From: Phoronis australis
Taxonomy: Eukaryota; Phoronida; Phoronidae
Assembly (NCBI GenBank): GCA_002633005.1
Contig: NMRA01000013.1
Location: 1,157,787-1,199,374, forward strand
DNA length: 41,588 bases
Reading direction: 5' to 3'
Positions 25,301-33,402 of the stretch are shown one piece after another (position 1 is the stretch's first letter; each line of letters opens with the position of its first letter). The position numbers and the translations under genes were made by a program. The notes beneath the pieces were generated by a model, which did not search any database, was not told the origin of the DNA, and worked only from the letters and a program-made list of their open reading frames with translations.

Positions 25301-28123
25301 TTCGTCTCAATATCTCCTGTATTACAAATGTTGCAAATTCATTCACTTCGGGCTATGAATCAGTGAATATTGGTTACTAGCTTTGGGGAATGCCATTTGT
25401 TCTGTCGTTTTCAGTTTCTTATTTGTGAGTAGAACATCAAAAGTTCGCCATGTAAATTAAACACCTGATGGTCCTGTTAGTAGGTAGGACTAAGTGTAAG
25501 ACATTATAGTCACCAAAATTGTATTTGGACTTACAAAAAGATACAAACTGATGGGCTCAAACGCATTTCACGATTTCTTGTTTCAAACAGCGTCGAACTC
25601 TGCATCTGCTTGTTCATCTCCCAAAGTCCCGACAATTCACAATGCTAATTTTGCAATCTTTCATTACCAGTATTTTCCACAGATAAGCCCACTTGGTGAA
25701 ACGCCCGAGGGCGTATATTCAGAAAATTATGCCTAACATGGGCGTTTGTTTGGTGTTACAAGTTCTGGTGTCAAGTGTCCAGATAGTGAAGCGTTTATTC
25801 GGAAAATCAGCGCCAACTTCACTAACAAAAATACATATCGCGCTTCATGCTCACCTTTGCGTAGCCGAAACTATGACCTTTTGTTTACACGCCCCTCATT
25901 TCCGAGTATGTAAACTATCAGGGTGGCTGCTTGTCCGATCAAATAAAATTCCATTACCAATTTTGACCAAGGATCGTAGCTACATGCACATGTCAAAAGC
26001 TCAACTAACTAATTTCTCATAAGTCATTTAAAGCGGGAGCTCGGTTCAAAGAGTTGATCAAATATTGCTTTGTCTACGCGGTGAGGAAGTGCTCGAGTCA
26101 ACTTCAACTAGCATTTAACTCGCGCAGTATTTGGCCCAGTAATGGAGGTTAGATGACCACGCAAGCCTGCGGTGTTGGTAGTTTGAGCGACTGCATTTAA
26201 GCTCGAGGAAAGTATAGTGATTGATCAAGAGCTGAACTTCCTGCAATATTCATTGGGCAGTCGGCAAGAGCAGAGCTTGGGACGGTTAGTACTGTCTTGT
26301 GGTTGGTTAAGCTAACCTCAGCTCACAGGTGAGAAACAACATGTCGGCTGCCAAACATGACCGTCGGTCCTCCAAATCGGACCGACTCACTAAAAATCAG
26401 GACCTCCGGGCGTCCCAGAAAATGGGACCGACGCAACTAAAAACATGACCGCCCCATCACAGAACATTATCGCCGGGTATTAAAACTTGACGGCCCCACC
26501 ACTCATACTGTGATGATATAAACAACTGAAAGGAGGTCATCAGTTAAAATAAATAAATCTAACCAAAGACAACCACTTGTAATTTTATCTACTGAGCTAG
26601 TTTTGGAACAAAGTAAAACTCATTTTTTTCAATTTGACGTTTAGTCAAGTCAAAAAACGCGTTCGTGCAATTTGGAGGTCTGTCGGCGCTGAACACGCAG
26701 TGGTACCTAGCTGTATTTTGACAAACAGCTCGCTTATTGGCTACGTCATAACTAGTCTTGGTGCAAAGCTATATACTAAATATACAGGTTTGCACCGATG
26801 CAGAAAGAAAATAAAAAAATGACCAAATAAAATGTGACACAAAATTAGTGTAATTGAAAACTGCACGCTAAATTTAACTATTTACCGGAGTTGTAAAAAC
26901 TGGCGTTCTACCGTTATTCAGATGCTAAAATTGTGGTGAAATCTTGCGTGAGCTTTCGACGTCAAGAAGTATTGCGTCACCTATTGACCATTTCCACGAG
27001 GTTGCGTACATGGCGCAACAAATTACCGGAACTGGTTTCATTTCATTACAAGTTTTTAGCATATTAATACCAGCAAACCGAATTTTAGAACAAAATTTGC
27101 TGTTGCGAAGCTGTCATCACCTCCCGAAAAACATAGCAGATTTTTAGGAAATAGCGCGTGAACGTGTCACGAGTGTAGTGTTTGGATACGACGACAGACT
27201 TCTCTTTGTTACAAAAGGCAAAGAACTATGCAAGAAAATGACGTTTATTAGATTATTTTTCACTGAAACGCATGGGCGGCGCAGCACTGAAATAAGTGGG
27301 GGTTATAGCCCCCAGTCCCCTATGCAACGGCTTCAACGGGCAAGGCGAGTGTCGGTTGACTCCCAGATTTTACATGCACCCCACTGGTCGTTAGATTTGC
27401 ATACGTTTCACGACGAGGTGACGGGATTGTTCTAAAACACCGGCCCTCGAGCCCCCAGATTTGAGCCAGAGCAGAATCGCTTGTATAGGTATGTCTCATG
27501 GGAAACTCATGCTTGAGTCACTCAGCGACGTAACAAGATTATGAAATAAGTAAAACGCGCGCAAAGTCGAGGGGTTCCTGGTCGACGAGGTCGTGGGTCG
27601 AGGGGCCGGGTTTTGGGTGGAGGCCGTCGTGGGTCGAGGGGTCGTGGGGTGTGGCGGTCAAGGGGGTTAATTTTAGAACAATCCCAGCTGAATAGCAGAA
27701 CTACCCGGGCTGTATGAAACTTCGGAGTCCGGCTAACAGCTAGTGCCCAACACATAATGGTACCTAAAGCTGTAGCTGTGTTTAGCCTATAAGTCTCCAT
27801 TACTGAGCTAGTTAGGTCCGGCGCCTGGTCATGTTGTCTCACCCGCACTGCAGTGTGAATGACAGTAGACACCGATATAGCTGGGCCAGTTCATCATTCA
27901 CTGCCGGGCAATAACACACTCTTAAGTGTTCGAATCTGCAGGTGAATACCCAGGATAAACAAAAGTGCACTGTCGACGTCTTTTCCTAAGCTTTTTGCTT
28001 ACGCCGAGCGAGGTCACTGAGGTTATCCGAAGTTACAGCCTTACGCTAAATTGCTTATCAGTGTTGTATACCTGTGGCGGTTGTTTTCAAAATAATACTT
28101 ACAATGGCGATTCGAGGCGACAT
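16222..28123 (-). CDS. CBR1-like: Carbonyl reductase (NADPH), CBR1-type SDR, gene A, complete, 8 exons
   Basis: Cytosolic NADPH-dependent reductase of carbonyl compounds (quinones, aldehydes, ketones), monomeric classical SDR family. Exons in transcript order: 28123-28103, 24484-24400, 24186-24008, 23759-23647, 22557-22429, 20305-20164, 19045-18982, 16316-16222. They sum to 828 nt, or 275 residues plus TGA; human CBR1 has 277. All junctions are GT/AG and the phases join without a break. Visible motifs by my numbering: TGGNKGIG at 9-16 (dinucleotide binding), TAR at 35-37, NNAG at 88-91, Asn113, Ser139 in VIVAS, Tyr193-AVT-Lys197, CPGW at 225-228 and a C-terminal GAETPVY stretch. Asn113, Ser139, Tyr193 and Lys197 are the catalytic tetrad of the family. 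The Cys-Cys pair of human CBR1 before PGW is Val-Cys here, so only the second cysteine (Cys227 in human) remains. The start is chosen because exon 1 encodes MSPRIAI, which splices in phase to VTGG and matches the paralogue's MSPRVAV. The gene lies head to head with gene B. No disabling mutation was seen. Confidence 0.93.
17870..17870. other. Ambiguous base N
   Basis: Single unresolved base in AAATGTATTNATAGGG, in intron 7 of CBR gene A. No effect on any called feature. Confidence 0.99.
18982..19045 (-). CDS. CBR1-like: CBR gene A exon 7 (CPGWVKTDM loop)
   Basis: 64 nt, acceptor TTTTCTAG and donor GTATAG. Encodes VCPGWVKTDMAGPNAKLTPD plus E and one base of a glycine codon. It contains the PG motif, the substrate-pocket Trp and the T-D-M loop that closes over the cofactor in CBR1-type enzymes. 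Confidence 0.92.
20164..20305 (-). CDS. CBR1-like: CBR gene A exon 6 (catalytic Tyr/Lys)
   Basis: 142 nt, acceptor TTTCTTAG and donor GTGAGT. Encodes DAKNEIHEKEGWPSWSYAVT and continues KIGALCLARVLQ to VCNA. SYAVTK is the SDR Y-x-x-x-K active site (Tyr193, Lys197). HEKEGWP matches the HQKEGWP of human CBR1. A 139-aa open frame across this stretch on the same strand is the wrong frame. Confidence 0.92.
21770..21865 (-). mobile_element. tRNA-derived SINE, minus-strand copy
   Basis: Pol III A box TAGCTCGGTGG (21843-21833) and B box GGTTCGATTCC (21799-21789), followed by CAGTTGGGGTTCCTGATT. The T stem and acceptor stem do not pair well, so it is not a working tRNA. Lies in intron 5 of CBR gene A, facing a second copy. 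Confidence 0.7.
21940..22036 (+). mobile_element. tRNA-derived SINE, plus-strand copy
   Basis: A box TAGCTCAGTGG (21961-21971), B box GGTTCGATTCC (22005-22015) and the same tail CAGTTGGGGTTCCTGATT. Its 5' part (TTGCACAGATATCAGGT) also matches the other copy (TGCACAGAGATCGGGT). The two copies are head to head with about 75 bp between them. Confidence 0.7.
22429..22557 (-). CDS. CBR1-like: CBR gene A exon 5 (catalytic Ser)
   Basis: 129 nt, acceptor GTTACAG and donor GTACGC. Encodes RVVIVAS with Ser139, then the CBR1-type insertion region SPSLRKVFTSDSLT and MNKFV. Human CBR1 has NVSS where this protein has IVAS. The catalytic second serine is kept, while the preceding Asn and Ser are replaced in both paralogues. 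Confidence 0.93.
23647..23759 (-). CDS. CBR1-like: CBR gene A exon 4 (catalytic Asn)
   Basis: 113 nt, acceptor TTTCAG and donor GTGATG. Encodes SSSTAPFSEQAEVTMKINFF and continues to KPGA. Asn113 in KINFF is the catalytic asparagine position. The usual NFFGT is NFFST here, whereas gene B keeps glycine. Confidence 0.93.
24008..24186 (-). CDS. CBR1-like: CBR gene A exon 3 (NNAG motif)
   Basis: 179 nt, acceptor TTTTTCAG and donor GTATTA. Encodes residues 36-95, from ARNEERG to NNAGFAYK. Asp62 in LLDIE is the family residue near the adenine ring, and NNAG stabilises the central sheet. Five residues differ from gene B exon 3. Confidence 0.95.
24400..24484 (-). CDS. CBR1-like: CBR gene A exon 2 (cofactor-binding motif)
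   Basis: 85 nt, acceptor TTTTCAG and donor GTAAG. Encodes VTGGNKGIGF and the first helix of the Rossmann fold through KVYLT. It ends in phase 1, and the split alanine codon restores the family motif TAR across the junction. Confidence 0.93.
25106..25157 (-). repeat. GC-rich terminal-type repeat (GGGCGGCGCAGCACTGA family), inverted copy
   Basis: Minus strand reads GGGCGGCGCAGCACTGAAAT, then AAGTGGGGACTATAGCCCTC and CAGCCCCCTAGGG. It forms an inverted pair with 27274-27321, bounding about 2.2 kb in intron 1 of CBR gene A. Confidence 0.75.
26326..26505 (+). repeat. Dispersed repeat made of 20-21 bp units, copy 3
   Basis: Begins AGGTGAGAAACAACATG and carries the same unit series (GGTCCTCCAAATCGGACCGA, AAAATGGGACCGACGCAACT, ACATGACCGCCCCATCAC). 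Lies in intron 1 of CBR gene A. A short possible fourth remnant, GGTCATGTTGTCTCACCCG, is at about 27827. Confidence 0.78.
27274..27321 (+). repeat. GC-rich terminal-type repeat (GGGCGGCGCAGCACTGA family)
   Basis: GGGCGGCGCAGCACTGAAAT, then AAGTGGGGGTTATAGCCCCC and AGTCCCCTATGC. Partner of the inverted copy at 25106. Confidence 0.75.
27568..27665 (+). repeat. G-rich short tandem repeat with G-quadruplex pattern
   Basis: GTCGTGGGTCGAGGGG recurs with variants. Positions 27595-27617 fit four G-tracts of at least three G separated by loops of at most four bases. Located about 0.5 kb inside intron 1 of CBR gene A, on the non-template strand relative to plus. Confidence 0.6.
28103..28123 (-). CDS. 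CBR1-like: CBR gene A exon 1 (start codon, 7 codons)
   Basis: Encodes MSPRIAI and ends in a strong GTAAGT donor, phase 0. This micro-exon is easily missed. It is supported by the near-identical MSPRVAV exon of gene B at 33382 and by about 86 bp of shared upstream sequence. Intron 1 is 3618 bp. Confidence 0.85.
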
Positions 28124-28209
28124 GACCAATTAGTTGGTTTTCGATGTGAAGTATGTCCGTTACTAAAGCGTTAACTGACGCGGTGAACTAGAGAAGTGTC
28201 CTCTACAAC
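28124..28209 (-). promoter_or_regulatory. 5' flank/5' UTR of CBR gene A, conserved with gene B
   Basis: Reading toward the gene, this begins TTGTAGAGGACACTTCTCTA and ends with the shared string TTCACATCGAAAACC just before the ATG. It aligns with 33296-33381 upstream of gene B with a few small gaps. It probably holds the transcription start and the proximal promoter or 5' UTR. No TATA box is evident. Confidence 0.55.
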
Positions 28210-29077
28210 AGGCCTCAAAAATTGCTTAGTCACTTGTGCAGACAAAATGTTGACCTAAATATATTGTAACTAGGTCAAATAAACACCTGCATCCATGATC
28301 TACATGTCGGGGGACCCGACTCGTAGGCAACGACTGAGGGTGCATGTAGGGTGACTCAAATGAGTGGCAATCTAGGGGCATCCTTTTTAATGATGTTTGC
28401 ATGGAATTGTGTTCTACATTTCTTTGCTTGTTTTTTAGATTTTAGTAGTAAATTAATTAGATTTTGATATTGTATGCATCGAGGACATATCTTACCATTT
28501 TGTCCAGTTTGTAAGCGTTCAAGGGCCGGGTTGGCAATTTCGCTAATCTCAAACTAGTGTACTCATGGTTTACTCATTTTTATCAAAAAGGCGGTTGTAA
28601 TTCAACAATTTATTGGATCACACAGTCCTCTGGATTTCAACCTTCTATGACAGCTGCAAAAACGGCTTCGATTTGCACACGCTGAATGTAATTACAATGT
28701 AATTGAATTTGCGGCTTCAAATCCACGCTTATTGCGTTTCGTCATAAAAAGGGAACAGGTTCCAAAGTTAGCAGCTAGAGAGGTTTCGATTTGCAGGGCA
28801 TCGTTTGAGTCCCTTGAAATTTCAGGTTCCAAAAATATCTCAGTGGGATATCACAAGGAGGAGGGGGCAACATTTTCAGTGTCTTTAAACATTTGCGCAA
28901 AGCACGATTGTAGATGCGCATAGCACAGAATGGGGGTAGGGTTTGCCCCCCTCCCGCCCAGGATTTTTTTGTTTTGTTTTTTCCTCTAAAAATCGAGCAT
29001 TTTCCTTGATTCCTGAAGTATTATCCAAGAAAAAAAGGCAAACAAAATACACGGAGAAACAGGAAAAACTGCAAATA

Positions 29078-29142
29078 TCACAGACTCGAAGTTACGACCT
29101 GGCGTCTAGAGCGTGCGTGCTTTACCATTACACCACCACGAT
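29078..29142 (-). mobile_element. tRNA-like SINE head, different family
   Basis: On the minus strand, A box TGGTGTAATGG (29135-29125) and a B-box-like ACTTCGAGTCT (about 29092-29082). The downstream text TTTTTCCTGTTTCTCCGTG ends in a T-rich tail. No convincing cloverleaf. Assigned as a SINE head. Confidence 0.45.
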
Positions 29143-31579
29143 TTATCTGAAAAATGATGCTAAGAGACCTACTTGTTTGTGGTCCACAGCGTTTGCACGC
29201 GAAACCTACTTCTTTTTGTAATGCTAATTACACGTTTTATATTTTGTGCCATCGGTTCCTAACAAATTTGTTGTATTTAAAATAGTCTTCAATTGCCCAA
29301 AAGACCAAATCCGTTTTTCGCGTTGGCAATAATGACGCAATTGCTTTGGAAATCGTCTTAAGTTAAGGTTTGACAAAGAGAGAATTATGCGTTTCTGAGT
29401 GATTCACTGAGGCTTCGATTAAAATTCACATCTTACCAGCAGCTTCTGTTTTTTATCGCCACACAGATTCCGTTTTCTTCATTGCACAGTGGAGCAGACG
29501 ACGGAAAGGGAGTCGTAGTGCGCAGCGCCAGTGTCGGTCGCCTGGGATATCGCGGGAGAGGTCATACTTAGCGATAGTTCCGTTACGATTGCGCCGTGTT
29601 CCGAATTTGACACTTGAAGTTGGACCTGAGCCCCCCCCCCCCTCCCAAACACTAAAACTGCACACATTTAAATCTTGTTTCATCCGTATAATTTTAATTA
29701 CCGGGGTTAATTAATAAACTCAACATTTCCCTACGCTCTTGCTGTTTTATTTTTTGCGGCATCCAAAGGGGGGGGGGGGTAGGCCTCCTACACCCAACCC
29801 CTAAATCCGCCTATGTAACTGTTCGAGGACGAAAGTTTGAGTAAAAATTGGCCAATGGTACTGATAAGGAGGACAACCACATTGCGGTTAGATGGCGCGG
29901 ACATTCACTGTGTTGGATCGCTCCTGTTATACTGGTGTAGAGACTTAGAGAGTAGCCCAAGCTAGACCGGAGCACCGGCTAGGGTTTACTGGAAAATTAA
30001 TGTTCTACCACTGAAAACCTGTCAGACATTGTATGAGAGTGAGAATGGACTGCAATTGAAATGCTGTTAATACTAAAACCACTGCATCAGGCACGGACAG
30101 ACGCCTCTACCGAGCGGAGCCTCTTTGTAACTGTACCTCGAGCAGTGAAGTTGGTAACTGAAACCGGCCTCTGTGTTGGGCTCTTATGCACCTACAGTTT
30201 TGGTACATCACCAATTCAGAACGGTTTACATTGATCATTCTCACGGATCCTAAGAATAACACACATGGGTAGACTTAGGATTTTAAAAAGGTCCTCAAAA
30301 ACGTGTTTTGAGGGGATTTGTTGTCATTCGTGTTAGGAGTGGTTCCCGGTTAATCCCATTTATCCACTCGTCTTTACACTAAAACCAACTAAACCAGTAC
30401 TTCCAGGTTCAGCAAGTATTTTCAAATTCCACACAAGGCAAGCGAAATTAGTGCTAACCTTCATCCCGACTCACGCCCGTATCACAAGGTGCTTTTTTGA
30501 AAAGTTGCTGCAAGGCACGTAAACAAGAGTAAGTTGATGCGCCAACGCTATTATTTGCCAAGCTCGTCTCGGATAGATTTATTTGAAAAAATGTACAACT
30601 GAAAAACACCGCGCCACCTAACGATAATTAAAAAAAACAATTGTGCTTTTTGGCACAATCGAGCTATATTTACATAATCGTGTCATCAATCTTGTGTACT
30701 CCATACGAGATATGATTCGGTTACAGCAAACCTGATCAATAGGTGGCAAGGTCGTGCTACAAAGGCTCTGGACGAGTGTGTTGCAATGCAGTCCGACTTC
30801 GCACTGGTACCAACTAGTGCACGGGAATCAGCTTTCGCTGTTTTTTCAATATACACCTGAAGTTGCCCTGTTTATACGTGCTTGAGTAAGTATCACGTAA
30901 AGCGTGCGCTGTTATCATTGCTTTATTTTGTATTCCGGTTGTCCTCCAACTTTTTGTTCTTAAATACCGCATTTTTGTTGAATGTCCATTTTTATACTTA
31001 ATTCGCCGTACACAAGTACGAAAGTATATACACGCGATTTATCTTTATCGACGTACTTCAAATTCATGTGTTCAGAAATATTCATAGGCAACTCCGACAT
31101 TTTCTTGCAAAATATCCTGCAGGAGGCGCCACCCTCTAATACCAAAATCATGTTCCGGTTTCCATATTGTGACGGCGAATGATTGAAAACGGGAGCATCG
31201 GCGACATCCCGTTGCTCCCAATTTGTTCGATTGTATAGCCCAACAACAACTTGGGAAGTTTACCCCCCGTAGCCAGTTAACTCCATTCTGGCGTTTATGG
31301 TTGAAAGGCCTGCGCTCTTTTGTTTAATAATTGCTCTAATCTCCGATCAGATCGTATCTAACCTGACTGGGGTGGGCTGATAAAAATGAAAGTTAAGTTA
31401 AGCCAGATATTATCGCACGTTCAGCACCCCTCACGTCTGGAAAAGTTACTGAACGACAGGACGCTGTAATGGACTGCGCTTTTGCCTGACTTGCATTTCT
31501 GAAAATCATACGTTCACATCGTTTCTTTTATTTCTCTTCCCTCCAAATATTGAGCTCGCAACCTAGTAGCCCTTAAAAG

Positions 31580-31865
31580 GTAAACGCAGGCGGCGGACGA
31601 ATACCCCCGAATTAATTTGCCTGCTTCGAGAAAGAACGATGCGTCCGCCGGACTACCCCTTGCATCACGCAGGGAATCAGCGAGGCACGACGGATGGACG
31701 TCGACGGACTGAAACCACTACTCGCCAAGACAAAATAACACGTCGAGCTTTGCGGCCGCAGAACCTGGCGTTTTTTGTCGCGGCAAAGAAGGGAAAGGAG
31801 GCGTCAGGCGAGGGTTGGTGTCCGCGCGGCCGCTTGTGAATTATTTTTGTCCGACGGACTCGAAG
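31580..31865. other. GC-rich, CpG-rich island in the spacer between the two CBR genes
   Basis: Clearly richer in G, C and CpG than its AT-rich surroundings, with two GCGGCCGC octamers at 31752 and 31826. A 66-codon open frame inside it (from 31639) shows only the biased composition and no domain. Could be a regulatory island, an unrecognised exon or inserted DNA. Confidence 0.4.
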
Positions 31866-33295
31866 CCAACAAAGTTAGCGCTTAAATATACATGTATAGA
31901 TATGAAAATTTTGCACAGAACTCAACTTCACTATACTATTGAGGTACAAAGAATCGATTGGGGAAGACGTACAGGGAGCTTTTTATTGTATTTCAATTCG
32001 CTTTAAATAAGGACTAACTCGAATGTTAGGGACAGAAGAATCTTCCATAGAAGCTCCCATTGATATGAGTCCTTTTGAATAACTGTGCCAACTCACAGAA
32101 GTTGAGGTTTTATCTTGCTCACTAAGCAACACGGTGCGTAGGATATTTTTACTGCACGGCGGAACACCCCCTCAAAAGATTCGAATATCCCATATACTGC
32201 AGGGGTCAAAAGCACCACAGACAGTGATAACGTGAGCCATACAATTTCTAATCTGGCTAATGTTTGTGTATTTAGGACCACTAAATGTTTTTCTATGCGC
32301 CTCACTATGCCAATGACAGTAGCGGTATTTAACATTTCCTAGCTGCCAGATTTTTAACCTTCGCTGTTCAGGAATTTACATTCCAAATTTATGTGGGTGT
32401 GTTTTGGAAAGATCGATCTGAGCCGGTGTGACCGTAACTCAATCAGCTACTCCTCTCTTGCTAATCAGTGCTATTGCTTCACGTTATCACAGTCACTATT
32501 ATCAGCTGTTCGACAGTACGTAACCATAGCGAGTGGATGAAATTAAAGAGTTTATGTAGTGTTGCCAAGTCTAATAGCTCAGAAAATGATTTTGGCAAAC
32601 TGGAAAACACCTGAATCCACTACTTAGAGTATACAACTTACTAACGACCAGGCAATGTGTCATATACGCCACTGCATGGTGGTGTTTTCTATTTTCAAAT
32701 TTTGAAAAATGAGAGTTTGATAAAAGCAGAGCGATTTCAACGGCTAGATACAGAACTGGTCAATATGCCACGTGTTTCTTTTGAGTTCAAAAGGGCCAAT
32801 GGAATTCCAAGAAGGCAGATACATGTAGGAAAGTGTGTCATAGCAGAAACCAATCAATTTGGAGGGTCTGTGAAGGAGTCGGCACTGTTTCCGACTTTTA
32901 AATTTTATGTAGCCTCTAACCATAGCATTTTTAAGTGTCTTTTCGGTGGTGGTTTCGATGATCTACAGTTGGTTGCATAAATAGATTCCCATGATTCCGG
33001 AACGGAATGTTATGAGAGTAAAAGGTCTTATTCCATTTTGTTTTTACCCAAACAGCTGGGAGAAAGTCACCTAAATCCAACCTTATTCGATTTTTCTCCC
33101 GCCGCCAAAGAAGCCACTTTGAATTATGCAACATGTGTTATCGTTTTGATGTACTTTGTTCTATTATGCAAAGTAAACATCTGGGATGATAAGTTTCTCA
33201 AGCAAACCCGAGACATCCCATTGAGGAATTGAGCTGTATAACTGAAGTAGGGCATACGTCAGCTGAAGCTGATCCCATCCCGTTCATTGTGTCCA

Positions 33296-33381
33296 ATTGT
33301 AGAGGACACGTCTCTACTACACCGCGACAATCAACCCGTTATTAACCTACGAGTTTCACATCGAAAACCGACTGATTTGTC
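33296..33381 (+). promoter_or_regulatory. 5' flank/5' UTR of CBR gene B, conserved with gene A
   Basis: Begins TTGTAGAGGACACGTCTCTA and contains TTCACATCGAAAACC close to the ATG, matching the minus-strand flank of gene A. Upstream of position 33296 I see no further similarity, which gives an approximate limit of preserved duplication or selection. Confidence 0.55.
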
Positions 33382-33402
33382 ATGTCGCCTCGAGTCGCAG
33401 TT
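33382..33402 (+). CDS. CBR1-like: CBR gene B exon 1 (start codon)
   Basis: ATG TCG CCT CGA GTC GCA GTT followed by the donor GTAAGTAT. Encodes MSPRVAV, phase 0, and joins VTGSNKG in exon 2. Confidence 0.85.

Larger units (their letters stand above)
28210..33295. other. 5-kb spacer between the divergent CBR genes
   Basis: Contains the SINE head at 29078, a 12-C run (29631-29642) and a 12-G run (29768-29779) about 125 bp apart, the GC-rich island at 31580 and otherwise AT-rich sequence. A minus-strand 80-codon frame at 32093-32335 has one strongly hydrophobic segment but no recognisable family. No gene is called. Confidence 0.5.

Noticed and set aside
32093-32335. Hydrophobic 80-codon frame as a membrane receptor fragment
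   Set aside because: Only one membrane-like segment and no family motif, so chance cannot be excluded.
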